NCBI GenBank assembly: GCA_003427395.1
Contig: BFEA01000028.1
Location: 5,009,558 to 5,037,633 of the forward strand
Length of the DNA: 28,076 nucleotides
Direction of reading: 5' to 3'
Source of the DNA: Chara braunii
Lineage: Eukaryota > Streptophyta > Charophyceae > Charales > Characeae
Shown here: in pieces, positions 10,340 to 19,153 of the stretch
Layout of the letters: each line of letters opens with the position of its first letter
How positions within the stretch are numbered: the first letter of the stretch is position 1
Position numbers and translations under genes: made by a program
The notes under the pieces: model-generated
What the model was told of the DNA's origin: nothing
What the model saw: the letters and a program-made list of their open reading frames with translations, nothing else
The model's database searches: none

Positions 10340-11090
10340 TACCTTTGCTTTGGGCACTGCTTGAGGGTAGATTCAGGCTTAGTCAATTAGGAAGATTTTG
10401 AGTGAGATCGTGATATGGGGATTATTCTCCAAAGGACTTAGGTATATGGGCCATAGGTTTAGCCTGGGGATTGGCCTGTCTTGTGTTACAGGTCCTCTTG
10501 ATCATTTGATTCAGGATTGGGACTANTCTCAGCTTGGTCCTACAAGGATCATCTTCTATTATCACTGATAACAGGTCGGTTGGTTGATCGCGGACGGTTG
10601 ATCGCCGATTCGTCGGCTCACGACACAACTTTGCCTATACCTGTACCTCAGCTTGATTGCCTTAGCCCTAAGATTTGACATGTTTCTTTGAGGGTTTTAA
10701 CCGAATTTNTTTTAAAATGACCATTATAAAGAACTTGTGAGATTTATGAAGATTTTGATTATGACAGGGGCTTGAGTGTGTGAGGCATGGTGTGAGTTAC
10801 AGGGAACAGTAAAGTTGACCACATTGGTGTATGGCAATGTGGCTATTGTGTGTGTCTGTGTTTTATGCAGGTTAGCATTTTGGAGCTTGGTATATGGGCC
10901 ATACTTTGGAGGCAGTGAGAATGACAACCATGTGTCGCACAATCTGCATACCCGATGGGCCTATGTTTTTCCCTTCTTTTGTTGTTATCTCGATATCTGA
11001 ATTGATATATAAAGTGGTGGGATGGTTATCTATTTATTGGATTATGTTGCTTGTTAATTTTTATAGTTGGACGTTGTAGTCCGTGGCAAC
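10340..11090. other. Gene-free stretch
   Basis: No supportable gene. It holds a perfect 14-base hairpin with a TTCG tetraloop (GCCGA/TCGGC, 10604-10617) and an 8-bp perfect one (CCACATTG at 10819-10826 with 10835-10842). Undetermined bases occur at 10526 and 10709. Confidence 0.4.
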
Positions 11091-11094
11091 CGTC

Positions 11095-11319
11095 AAAGTC
11101 AAACCCCTTGACTTTCGTCCAGGCCTGGAGTGGGGCTCATCTCCAGGGCAGTAAGAGACGACTGCCACCACAGGTACGGACCTGTGTACCACCCACTCTG
11201 CACAGAGTGCAGAAGAGGGTGTGTGGTCTTCAACCGCGCTTGGCGGTTGTCCAGCGTCGAGAGATTAACCCTCAAGGCGCATGTCAGCCGACACTTGAGT
11301 GTCGAATGCGACCCTTGAG
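11095..11319. repeat. Run of seven consecutive hairpins, the last a 19-bp nested stem
   Basis: In order: AAAGTCAA/TTGACTTT (11095-11102, 11108-11115), CCTGGAG/CTCCAGG (11124-11130, 11141-11147), GGCAGT/ACTGCC (11147-11152, 11161-11166), CAGGT/ACCTG (11171-11184), CTGCA/TGCAG (11198-11212), AACCGC/GCGGTT (11232-11237, 11243-11248). The last is compound: CTCAAGG/CCTTGAG (11271-11277, 11313-11319) encloses CGCAT/ATGCG (11278-11282, 11306-11310), which encloses CGACACT/AGTGTCG (11289-11295, 11298-11304). The 5- and 6-bp stems alone could be chance; the compound one is not. GAGATTAAC occurs on both sides of it (11261-11269 and 11317-11325), resembling a target-site duplication. Short open frames cross the region but show no domain. 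Confidence 0.6.
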
Positions 11320-11383
11320 ATTAACGAGGACCGCATGAGTATGGGTACTACATGGTACGCCATCATTGCGACTGCTTGCGTAC

Positions 11384-11520
11384 NTTTGCATTGNTAGTCG
11401 ATATGNGTAGGCCCTGNNTCCNCGNGGTTTTATACTAAGTCTCGCNCGCGACGCCTATCCGATTTCCGTATCGGAAAGTTATGGGATGACTGCTGAAGGG
11501 ACTAGGAGTGTTGTCGCGNT
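11384..11520. other. Cluster of undetermined bases
   Basis: Ns are scattered between roughly 11384 and 11520, and also occur near 14449-14491. They mark poorly resolved draft sequence, so features that touch them are less certain. Confidence 0.9.
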
Positions 11521-11750
11521 GTTCGATGTGCGTGTGTGTGTGAGTTTTGTTTTTGCGTTCGTAGAGTGGTGTATGCGTGGTGAGTGGGATACGTCCTAGT
11601 CAACCGACGACGAGTCGCGCTTGGGACCTCAGCCCCCCGAGATGTCGATTTGCGTGCGGGCTCGATAGAGGCGTATTACCGCGTGTACCCCCTATGCTAC
11701 AGCGAACGAGAAAACGCCCTCGGCTGGTCCACCTCTGCGATTGCAACAAA

Positions 11751-12560
11751 TTAGCTTTCGTACTGTGGACTGGTAGCTCGGCGGGGATATGCCCACCGAA
11801 GGGAGGTGACAACTCCCGTAAGGTGGAGGTAAGTCGTGTCTCGCGTAGGCCCTATCCTGTCGTAGGGACTTGCGAGAGGTATGGCTGACGCACTCGGCCG
11901 GAGCGGCTTTGTGGAAGCTCCATGTATATTTGCGATGAAGGATTTAAATCCAATTCCTGCGTGACGCGGCTGGGAGGGTCCCGCGCTGCCCCGTGCGGTG
12001 CCGGACCAATGGGCTCGACACCGCATCTTAACTACATTCAGCAGGACAGACCGTACAATCCTCACATCATTAGTCACGTGTGTTAGGTCCATCTCCTCTA
12101 ACTCACGAATGTCCACTTGTCTCCGCTGCATCTTGGCTCTTCTTCTAATCATTCTTTCTTTCTCCGCTTTTATATCTCCTAACGCCTTCTGTTGTTGTGC
12201 CTCCTGCAATGGTGCTTGTTGTATGACGATCTCATCGAAAGTTAGCACTAGTGGTTGGCTCGCCATGACGCAAGTGGACTGACTCTGGGTCTACGCGACC
12301 GTTGACCCTATAGACACTGAACTACCGGCCTGAGTAGACTGTTGCGTTGCGGTGGCCATGGCTTCTGAAGTTGCGGCTTCACTCACATGTGCCCTGCTAG
12401 CCTCTGCTGCTCTATCCCTCCTCTGCTGGTGCTGCCTCTCCCTAAGCTAGCGGAACAGAAATTTGCCGCCCTCTGGTCCTAATGCCTAGTGGGCAATTGG
12501 GCGTCTAGCCGATCGCAATATCCTCCGGTCGTCCTCCCCAGTGTCCTCCTCGTCGCTCAT
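11751..12560 (-). pseudogene. Decayed Gag-like ORF with three in-frame TAG codons
   Basis: Read leftward from the ATG at 12560, one frame stays coding-like to 11751. It opens with an acidic, Arg-rich segment (MSDEEDTGEDDRRILRS). TAG codons interrupt it at 12486-12488, 12447-12449 and 12291-12293, and it is open from ATG 12266 on. The longest open part (171 codons) begins MASQPLVLTFDEI and carries a charged, Gln-rich, probably coiled-coil segment (QEAQQQKALGDIKAEKERM, then RRAKMQRR). Beyond about 12000 the sequence no longer looks like protein, so the frame probably ended or shifted there. The charged N-terminus and the primer-binding site about 1.2 kb upstream on the same strand suggest a retroelement Gag. 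I see no zinc knuckle and no pol. Function is inferred from context only. Confidence 0.45.
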
Positions 12561-12599
12561 AAGCTACAGCCCTGTACACAATCTGCACTAATGCACTCT

Positions 12600-13803
12600 A
12601 GGTGCCTAACGCAGCGTAGTGCACAGACCAATTAACTGGTGGCTATTTCGGAGACTTTACATTCGGGTCAACAGGTAAGTCAGATTCCTACAAATAAAAC
12701 TATTTTTAGTTTGACTAGTCCGCAAATAGAAGCATCATGAACAAGAAGCAGTTCTAACTAATGTTGTCTGTCAGATGTCAATGGTTGTACACCTAACTAA
12801 TCAAAACATAAAAATAGAATTATTTGTGTGGATAGGACAGCATGGAATTTTCTCGAACTTATCACCTGGAATTTACCCCTCCCTTAGTTCCCCTAAGTAT
12901 CACTTGACGTCAGCATCCCTGAGCAATCTGGAGAGCGTCGCGTGTCTAAAGGTGTGTTTCCGGCCCACCCCTGTGCCCCGAGTATCTGCTGAGTTGGTCA
13001 GCCCTGCACTGGATTATCCTCGCGTGCAGCGAGCCTTACAACCATTGGCTGATCCAGAGGCAATTTAACGTCCGCCCCCAAGTGACTCCAGGAATTATTT
13101 TACGTCGCAGTCGGACGACGATCACAGCCAATGGTTCCCCTTCCGGTGCTTATTTAAAGACGCCCGGTCTCGTCTCCCATAGGGCTTGCCTGCCCTTCAG
13201 TACCCATCTAACAGCGCAGCAAGCTGAACAAAGGACAAGCAGCAAGGCATGCGTGCTCTACTCCCTGTGGGTTGGCATGGTGACCGTGACCCAGTACTTC
13301 GTCCAGGACCCTTCAGAAAGCTCCGCCCATCTTCTCCCAGATGCTCCACGTGAACATTGCCGACTCTCAAGGTTGAGCGCACTCGACACCTCACAATGAG
13401 AGGACTCTCAAGAAGGAACACACAACCTCACGGTAAGAAGTCTTGAAGAGGGTAGATAAGGTTAAGAGCAACGTACCTCAAATAGCTGCCCCCAACCACA
13501 TAGATAATCTCACCAGATGACCTTATGGCGATTGCGATGACCAGTCACTGCATCGGCACAACCAGCATTATCTCGTCGTTCCACCTCAGCATCAATCGCA
13601 CATTAGATAATTATCATCACACTGTCCAGACCACATTACACATTTCGTAGCCTTCCTGGCGATCCCCTCACCTCCTGGGTTGCCACTCACTCGCCTCCGC
13701 CCTCCTCACTACACACCACTTACGGCCAAACTCGCCAAGCAGACCGCATGTATGTACCGTAGCAGGCAGAAGACAAGCGCCAGATGAGCGCAAACGTACC
13801 ACA
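12600..13803. other. Probable retroelement leader, no gene
   Basis: This lies between the minus-strand Gag-like start (12560) and the primer-binding site (13804-13815). No open frame here has recognisable content. It is most simply the 5' leader of the minus-strand LTR element. A splice-donor-like ACGTACCTC at about 13471 (minus strand GAGGTACGT) is the only other signal. Confidence 0.35.
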
Positions 13804-13815
13804 GCTCTGATACCA
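13804..13815 (-). promoter_or_regulatory. Primer-binding site for initiator tRNA-Met
   Basis: The minus strand reads TGGTATCAGAGC, the 12-base sequence complementary to the 3' end of plant initiator tRNA-Met that primes minus-strand DNA synthesis in many Ty1/copia and some Ty3/gypsy elements. It is separated by ATT from a preceding TTGCA, and an LTR normally ends in CA just before the site. This places the 5' LTR at 13819 and rightwards on the minus strand and the body to the left, matching the orientation of the 11751-12560 Gag-like frame. Confidence 0.75.
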
Positions 13816-13818
13816 AAT

Positions 13819-14930
13819 TGCAAGGAAGATGAGCAATAGCGAACTTCAGCAATCAAACAGCATCATATTCACAAGACCAGATAGTCGTGACCTCGAACCA
13901 ACAGCAGTATTGCATCACGAGATTCACCAAATAAGAAGACACCAAGAGCTCAAAATTGACAATGCTGGCAATGTCTCATCATCATCATCAATGAAGAACC
14001 AATGTTGATATCCTATCTGGCGCTCGGCGCCCAGACTACTGATGACAGATCCTATCTAGCCGAGACTACCATGCCGAATGTTGACGACAACAGCTTTCCG
14101 AAGTACAAGCATACAGCGACCAATGTCACACCATTCCAGCACCAGGTATGTCTCTCGCTACACTCACAACCTCGTTCCCCAACACACAGATGCCACTTGC
14201 ACCCAAGGACCACCCTGCGCCTCACCCAGCTTACAGCAGCGCAGCTTGGCTATGGCTGCGTGCTCCTTCCCTGCTCGCCCGTGAGAGCGTAGGCGCCAGC
14301 CAGCAAATAGCGCAGCAGCGCTTGCGCAGCATGCAGCCAGCACCCAAATGTCGAATGAGGAGGCAGGCCCTTTGCTATATCGAAGTGGCCTGCCTGCGTC
14401 CAGTCCCAGGAAGCTTCCAGTAGGCCCCGGTAGCCTGAGGCCCAGCANGAACGAAAACAGGCCNTGGGCCTGAGGTGGTTGTATGCGCCCNACTGCCTTT
14501 GGCCTGTGTTTGGCCCAGTACCCGTATCCAGCCTAGGGCCTGCTTTCCATACATTCACGCAGGCGGCCCAGGGCCTGGGTTTTCTCAACCAACTGGCGCT
14601 GCGCAAGTGCCTGAATTTCCTTAGTTGCGCAGAGGCCGAATTAAGGCCCTGAGGGGCCTCGTCGAGCCTGCCTTCACTTAGGGCAGCCGACAGGCTCCCA
14701 AAAAGGGGCCGATTGGGGCTCATAGAGGCAGTGGCCTCGCATTTTTTCCTTCTTGTCGTCATTTCACTACGGTAGCACGTTCCCTTTTTACGACATTCAG
14801 TGTGAAGAGGAGGATTGTTTCTAAGTAGGTAGGAGCGTGGAGGCATCCCAGATTAGTCAAGAGTTCACACTCTCAGCAGCATGGAATAGACAGGCTGTGA
14901 CATTGGAGGAGCAAAGCATCACAATATGAG
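13819..14930 (-). repeat. Putative 5' LTR next to the primer-binding site
   Basis: The LTR end (CA) is set by the primer-binding site at 13804-13815. The far boundary is not determined; a TGTGATGC on the minus strand near 14920 is one possible LTR start. The interior includes a GGCC-rich patch (about 14420-14700) with short inverted repeats, such as AGGCCC/GGGCCT at 14644-14659 and GAGCCTG/CAGGCTC at 14664-14697. A 198-codon open frame spans 14250-14846 on the minus strand but has no domain and contains Ns. I found no second LTR copy in the window. Confidence 0.35.
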
Positions 14931-15037
14931 TTAACTTATAATACGACCAAGAGCCTGAAGTTCTGCGATATCAATTTGAGCGAATGATAACATTGACGAC
15001 TGTCTAGTAGTGTCTACACACCTGCAGAAAGGTTGCC

Positions 15038-15056
15038 TTTTTTTCTTTTTTTTTTT
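15038..15056 (-). other. A-tail-like tract
   Basis: A T-rich run broken by one C; on the minus strand it reads as an A-tail. It follows, in minus-strand order, the hairpin at 15073-15106 and the 48-bp repeat at 15121-15168, so these may be the 3' end of a truncated retroposon. Confidence 0.5.
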
Positions 15057-15072
15057 CAAAAACCCTACCAAT

Positions 15073-15106
15073 GTTAGTGTTGGTGATAAGAGCAGACACC
15101 ACTAAC
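15073..15106. repeat. Hairpin 1 of the ATAAGAGCA-loop family
   Basis: GTTAGT (15073-15078) and GGTG (15082-15085) pair with CACC (15097-15100) and ACTAAC (15101-15106), a 10-bp stem with a 3-base bulge. The loop is ATAAGAGCAGA. The same loop with other stems occurs at 15248-15302 and 15893-15922. Confidence 0.65.
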
Positions 15107-15120
15107 ACCTGGGTAGAGAC

Positions 15121-15168
15121 TCCATCTATTGGTGGGGAGCGTCACCTGCTGGAAACCGGGTCCAGTGT
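15121..15168 (-). repeat. 48-bp repeat, copy 1 (also at 19648)
   Basis: It matches 19648-19695 at 45 of 48 positions by my count. On the minus strand the core reads CAGGTGACGCTCCCCACC and can be translated as FQQVTLPTNRWS. The flanks of the two copies do not match. Within this copy CTAACAC-TGG at 15102-15112 pairs with CCAGTGTTAG at 15162-15171. A shorter GGGGAGCGTCA match occurs at about 16491-16501. Confidence 0.75.
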
Positions 15169-15195
15169 TAGTAATTTAGTATTTACTATTTACTC

Positions 15196-15237
15196 ATTTA
15201 TTTATTTATTTATTTATTTATTAATTTATGTATTTTT
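15196..15237. repeat. ATTT microsatellite
   Basis: About seven ATTT units, then a degenerate AT-rich tail. On the minus strand it reads AAAT repeated, a form common at LINE/SINE 3' ends. It immediately follows hairpin 2 in minus-strand order. Confidence 0.85.
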
Positions 15238-15247
15238 AAAGGAAAGA

Positions 15248-15302
15248 ACTGGTGAGAGGGGATGATAAGAGCAGCCCGTCCTCTTTTCAAATTAACACCA
15301 GT
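15248..15302. repeat. Hairpin 2 of the ATAAGAGCA-loop family
   Basis: ACTGGTG (15248-15254) pairs with CACCAGT (15296-15302), and the adjoining AGAGG (15255-15259) pairs with CCTCT (15280-15284), a 12-bp stem with an asymmetric bulge on the 3' side. The apical loop holds GATGATAAGAGCAG. Confidence 0.65.
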
Positions 15303-15428
15303 AGTACCAGAATTGGTCCCCTTCACAAAGAGGTGGTAGCCTTCGTGCCCTACTTTTCAGAAGTATTTCTGACCAAGAGGCAAACACAAGAACGGAGTAA
15401 CATTCGCTTGATCCTTTTTCTGTTGCAG

Positions 15429-15902
15429 GCAAATGAGGCATCAGAGATTGCTAGCTCAAGCAGAAGGATTGAGGAAGGAGTCGGTCCGCTGATGGACGAC
15501 ACTGCTGAGACCAACGCTCAACCGATCTCACAATCAGTCCAACATATGAAAATGCCAACAAGTGTGAGTATCCTTTCCTCCAGCCTACATTGCTTTGTCT
15601 GCAGATTTAGTTCAGATTCTTTTACACAGACATAACAATGGTGTGGGAGTCTTGCGCAGCAATATGGCCAACAAAGCAGTCCTGGAATTGAAAATGTCCA
15701 TGAGAGTTAGTATGATAATGCTTCTTATTGAACCTAAACCCCTCCGTCCCCATTGCAGGACATGGAACAACCTTCACAAGCATACATGATAGAAGTAGGG
15801 AACTATGGCATGACGAGGACAAAGAAAAACTCTGAAAAAGGCTTTTTTTTTTCCCTTTTTTTTTTAAGAGCAATCCACCTGCGTCAACAGCTAGGAGTGA
15901 TG
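15429..15902 (+). other. Candidate three-exon coding segment with very short introns
   Basis: Splice-like signals are spaced so that reading frames join. A polypyrimidine tract and TTGCAG precede an open stretch at 15429-15563, ending in a GTGAGT donor. An intron of about 41-57 bases ends in CTGCAG or TTCAG, followed by an open stretch to 15705. A GTTAGT donor and a 53-base intron end in CATTGCAG at 15758. A third open stretch begins DMEQPSQAYMIEVGNYG and runs towards a GTAAGA donor at 15903. The conceptual peptides have no domain I recognise. The third exon would run into the T-tract at 15843-15866 and encode Phe/Leu there, which argues against a functional protein. It could equally be chance. 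Confidence 0.22.
15843..15866 (-). other. A-tail-like tract
   Basis: Two T-runs split by CCC. On the minus strand TGCTCTTA directly precedes the A-run, and the same octamer lies in the loops of the nearby hairpins. Confidence 0.5.
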
Positions 15903-15922
15903 GTAAGAGCATACACTCCTAC
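15893..15922. repeat. Hairpin 3 of the ATAAGAGCA-loop family
   Basis: TAGGAGTG (15893-15900) and CACTCCTA (15915-15922) are perfect complements around ATGGTAAGAGCATA. The loop matches hairpins 1 and 2 over the TAAGAGCA core while the stem is unrelated to theirs. Confidence 0.7.
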
Positions 15923-15959
15923 CTATCTTACAGGGGGCTCCAATCTAAAAGGCTTACTG

Positions 15960-16640
15960 TGATCACTCTGCTTATTTGTACCAGCACCCCATTGCCACTC
16001 CAGAGATAACTGGGGAGTGACAAACACTGTCAAACAGCGAATGTACCTGCCCCGACAGGCGAATAGCGCATACTTGTTAGAATCCCACTGGATTCAGTCG
16101 AATTTGCACCGAGACACACTTGATAGCATCAAATGATGTAATCAGTACTAATGACACCAAACTTTATGGGTGCTTTCAAAACTAGTTTTCCGACATACAA
16201 CCTTGAAATCTTTTTTCTTTTTTCTTTTTTTTTGTGAAAAGACTTGGAAAGTTTTTCCAACTGGGTGCTGAAACGGACTCTCTTATTTTGCCAGGCCCTG
16301 CCTCGGCAGACAGTTTCGATCTGTTGCGCCCCTTCCCTGGGAATGAGCTGCAATGAGACCGGGACAGGCAACTGCCTCCTATAGGCTACTGGAACCCTCT
16401 ACTGTTTCTACCAGTCTTAGCCTATTGGATTTATTTTTTTTTATTTTTTTTTTAACAGGTCCTTATGGTCCTGGCTCAATATCCATTCTGGGGAGCGTCA
16501 GTCCGGTTCCTATTCCCCCGGCAAGTCAAAAGATTACAACATTTTACCCACACAACGCTTCCTTCCGTCTGGCCAAAGGAACCCTGACCAGCATTGATAG
16601 CTCCTTCTAAGGAGGATTGACTGGCAGCTTGCCCTGACCA
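15960..16640. other. Gene-free stretch with two A-tail-like tracts
   Basis: No gene is supportable. T-rich tracts at 16211-16233 and 16430-16453 read as A-tails on the minus strand. A palindromic AAAACTAGTTTT lies near 16180, and TTGGAAA/TTTCCAA flanks a 3-base loop near 16250. The tract at 16430-16453 could be the tail of LINE A or of a short element between 16454 and 16640; no target-site duplication was found to decide. Confidence 0.4.
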
Positions 16641-16720
16641 CTTGTTCCTCTCAGGCTTCTATTCAGAGCCTGTCGGATGAATCCCTGCAATGCGAGAAAA
16701 GTGGGGGGCCCCCCTCAGTG

Positions 16721-17545
16721 TTCTGCGAACATCTGTGTGGTGGGGAGAACAAAGTCGTGGAGGGGGTTGTGGTTTTGTTCAGCGAGGCAGTCTATGGATG
16801 GGTCCTTGCGGAGGAAAGATGCAATGGCTTCCATTATGAACAGGAATATAGGGGGTGTGAGGGGGTCACCTTGACGGACCGATCTCAATATCGGATAGGT
16901 TTCTTACAGTATTCTTTTTATCTGCACCCTGCCCGTGGCATCCCCGTAGAGTACTTTTACCCACTCTCTGAAGTTTGGGCCGACTCCCATCTTCTCCATA
17001 CAACTGTGTAGGAAGTCCCAATTGACTTGATCATAGGCCTTTTCGAAATCGAAGAATAGGATCGCCGCTTGCATCCGTTTTTCTGTGATCTTCTTTGCAG
17101 CTTCGTTTAGATCCATCACATTATCCAAAATATATCGACCCAGAATGAATCCTGCTTGGTCGATGTGAAAGCATTTGTCTGTTAGTTTTATGATTATGTT
17201 TGCTAGTGTCTTTGCTAGGATTTTGTAGGGTGTTGTGAGAAGTGAGATTGGTCTGTAGTTCTTAAGTTTCTCCTTGTCGCCCTTTTTGTATATTAGTGAG
17301 ACTACGCCGGTGCTTAGATATTGACCCAGGCCTGTTTTTTCCTTGTTGTCATTAATAAAGTTCAGGAGGTCGTTTTCCAGTGTGGGCCAGAATTGGATCC
17401 AGAATTCTTTGGACAGACCATCGATTCCTGGTACTTTGTCATCTCCCATCTGGGACAAGGTAGCATGCAGTTCCCCTATGGTGATTGGTTTGTCCAGGTC
17501 CTCAGTTTGTTGCTGGTTGATTGTTCTCTCTAGGTAGGTCATCAT
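16721..17545 (-). pseudogene. LINE A reverse transcriptase, broken
   Basis: This domain copies LINE RNA into the target site. It opens with a typical fingers region (GDDKVPGIDGLSKEFW, residues 35-50). Next come YRPISLL (97-103), DQAGF (129-133) and the first catalytic motif FFDFEKAYDQVNWDFL (164-179), whose first Asp is present. A TAA at 16904-16906 interrupts the same frame. The frame then resumes with SVRQGDPLTP and reaches MFAEH at 16732-16721, where the FADD box should be; a small deletion appears to have removed the two catalytic Asp residues and brings a stop. Order and spacing fit the L1-like RT group. The enzyme would be dead. Confidence 0.85.
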
Positions 17546-18030
17546 GCGCTGACGGGCGTTGATGTTCGCTGCCTGGGGGGGGAGGTAGTTTTGGACTCGT
17601 AAAGGTCGGCGTAGAATGATTTGAATATTCTTACCATGTCTGTACTTGCTGACTTTGTCTTCCCCCGGTCTGTTGAGTCCTTCAACCTCTCGATCATGTT
17701 GTTACTTGCATTGGCCTTAATTCTGGAGAAGAAGAATTTGGACATGGATTCGTTCAGGGCATAGTCGTTCATTCGGGCACGTATTTGTAGGCCCTTGAGT
17801 TTCCATCTTCTCCATTTATTTAATTCATCCTTGGCAGATTGTAGTAGGTCGTGATCGAAGGAGTTGGCAGGATCTGATGCGAGATTGGTTTCAGCGATGT
17901 CAAGAGCAATTTGCAATTCTTCCTTCCTGATTTTGCGTTCAGCTGCTATCCTTCTAGACTCTGCTGAGACCGTCTGAGATAGGTCCATATAGCTGTCTAT
18001 GAACCACTTGTGCCTGTTCTGACGTTTCAT
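17542..18030 (-). pseudogene. LINE A endonuclease-RT linker
   Basis: This segment of ORF2 connects the endonuclease and RT domains. It is in the same frame as the endonuclease, separated only by the TAG at 18052-18054. It is charged and helix-rich (SAESRRIAAERKIRKEELQ) and includes the FFSRIKANA and YADLYESK stretches that usually precede RT in L1-like ORF2. It leaves the RT frame at a run of eight G on the plus strand (17575-17582), a likely slippage or sequencing-error site. Confidence 0.75.
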
Positions 18031-18051
18031 CTCGTCTTGTTGTAAGAAAGC

Positions 18052-18957
18052 CTAGTTCCATCTGACTGCCTCTGTCATGCGATCTGTGGAGAGAAGTGAG
18101 TTGTTGAGTCTGAAAAAACCTCGCCCTTTTTCTACTGGAGAGTTGAAGTTGAGGAGCAGGTAGGTCGGTTTGTGATCGAGCTCCTTGAAGGCAGCTACTG
18201 GTAGGATATTGGACTGCTTGATTGCTCCCTGCAACATGTCGGAGATTAGGAAGAAGTCGATCCGTGATAGAGATGTGTGGGTAGATCGGTTTCTTTTGAC
18301 TAGGGAGAAACCTTTCTTGCGTGGGTGGAGGATTCGAAAAGGGTCTATCAGATCGAACTCCGTCATGATGTTTCTCAGGTGTGTGCTCGCTCGTGTGGGT
18401 CTCATAAGCGTTGCCTGGGAGATGCGGTCCAGGCTGGGATCCACCGTGGTGTTCCAGTCGCCTGCAATGATTAGTTGTAGGGGGTTCGAGAAGAGTGATT
18501 TGATGTGGTCAAAGAAAGTTAGGCGTTCGGTTTCCGTGTTGGGGGCGTATATGTTCAGGATCCTGATCTCTTCCTCTTGCCATGTGATTTGGATCCATGA
18601 CCATCTTCCTTCCGCTGTGTCGCCTTCGCCGTTTCTTACCTGTCCTTCCGACCAGATTTTGGATGTAGTTGGCATAAGGATCGCTGTGCCGCGGTTGCTT
18701 TGGTCCGCTTTATTGAACCAGAGTATGAAAGGGCATCCACCTAGGTTTTTTTCCACGGTCTTCTTGATTCTCGTGTGGTTGGTGAGGTTTGATAGATGAG
18801 TCTCTTGTAGAAGGATGACATCGGGCTTGGTCTTTCTTTTGTCTGTGAGGCCGAGTCTGATGTCTCCTAGTTTGTCGTCTTCATCGAGAATGTTACCTAA
18901 GCCGTTGACATTCCATCTGTGGATCGTTAGTCCTTTGGCTTGCCAATCTACCCTCAC
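18052..18957 (-). pseudogene. LINE A APE-type endonuclease
   Basis: This domain nicks target DNA to start target-primed reverse transcription. All main motifs of the exonuclease/endonuclease/phosphatase fold are visible: WNVNGL (residues 15-20), LLQETHL (49-55, Glu52), NIYAPN (135-140, Tyr137), IAGDWNTTVDP (164-174, Asp167 and Asn169), SRIDFFLIS (231-239, Asp234) and ELDHKP (259-264, Asp261 and His262). The Ser usually seen in the final SDH is Leu. The listed open frame begins at a GTG; no ATG sits at the natural N-terminus. It ends at an in-frame TAG, after which the linker continues in the same frame. The domain itself looks intact, but the polypeptide is cut off from RT. Confidence 0.9.
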
Positions 18958-19018
18958 TGTCCCAGACTGATCCTCGTTGCAGTCGATTTGATTTCGTCTG
19001 GCGGGGTGCTGTATTCAG

Positions 19019-19054
19019 ATTTATTTATTTATTTATTTATTTATTTATTTTTTT
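19019..19054. repeat. ATTT microsatellite
   Basis: About eight ATTT units ending in a T-run, lying between the ORF1-like fragment (19154-19672) and the LINE A endonuclease. On the minus strand it reads AAAT repeated. It could be the tail of a retroposon inserted there, or an intergenic repeat of LINE A itself. Confidence 0.9.
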
Positions 19055-19153
19055 CGGTTGGTATGGACGTTTGTTGGGCAAGGTTTATAATTGGAGGTTC
19101 GATATATTTAGTCCACAACGGCAGAGGTTTTGGGGCTGCCCCGCTCAGAGTCC

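Larger units (their letters stand above)
16700..18957 (-). mobile_element. LINE A: truncated, decayed L1-like non-LTR retrotransposon
   Basis: In minus-strand order: APE-type endonuclease (18957-18055), a linker (18030-17542), and reverse transcriptase up to the catalytic box (17545-16721). The downstream RT thumb and the C-terminal zinc-finger region found in LINE B are missing. Lesions are an in-frame TAG at 18052-18054, a frameshift near the run of eight C (17575-17582, minus strand), an in-frame TAA at 16904-16906, and a break in the FADD box near 16721-16725. It is in the same orientation as LINE B but belongs to a different family, since the proteins are clearly diverged. Confidence 0.85.

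Noticed and set aside
14036-14066. Hammerhead ribozyme core (CTGATGA at about 14039).
   Set aside because: No GAAA core segment or flanking stems at the right spacing.
14250-14846. 198-codon open frame on the minus strand as a gene.
   Set aside because: It contains undetermined bases, has no domain, has a GGCC-rich composition, and lies in the putative LTR.
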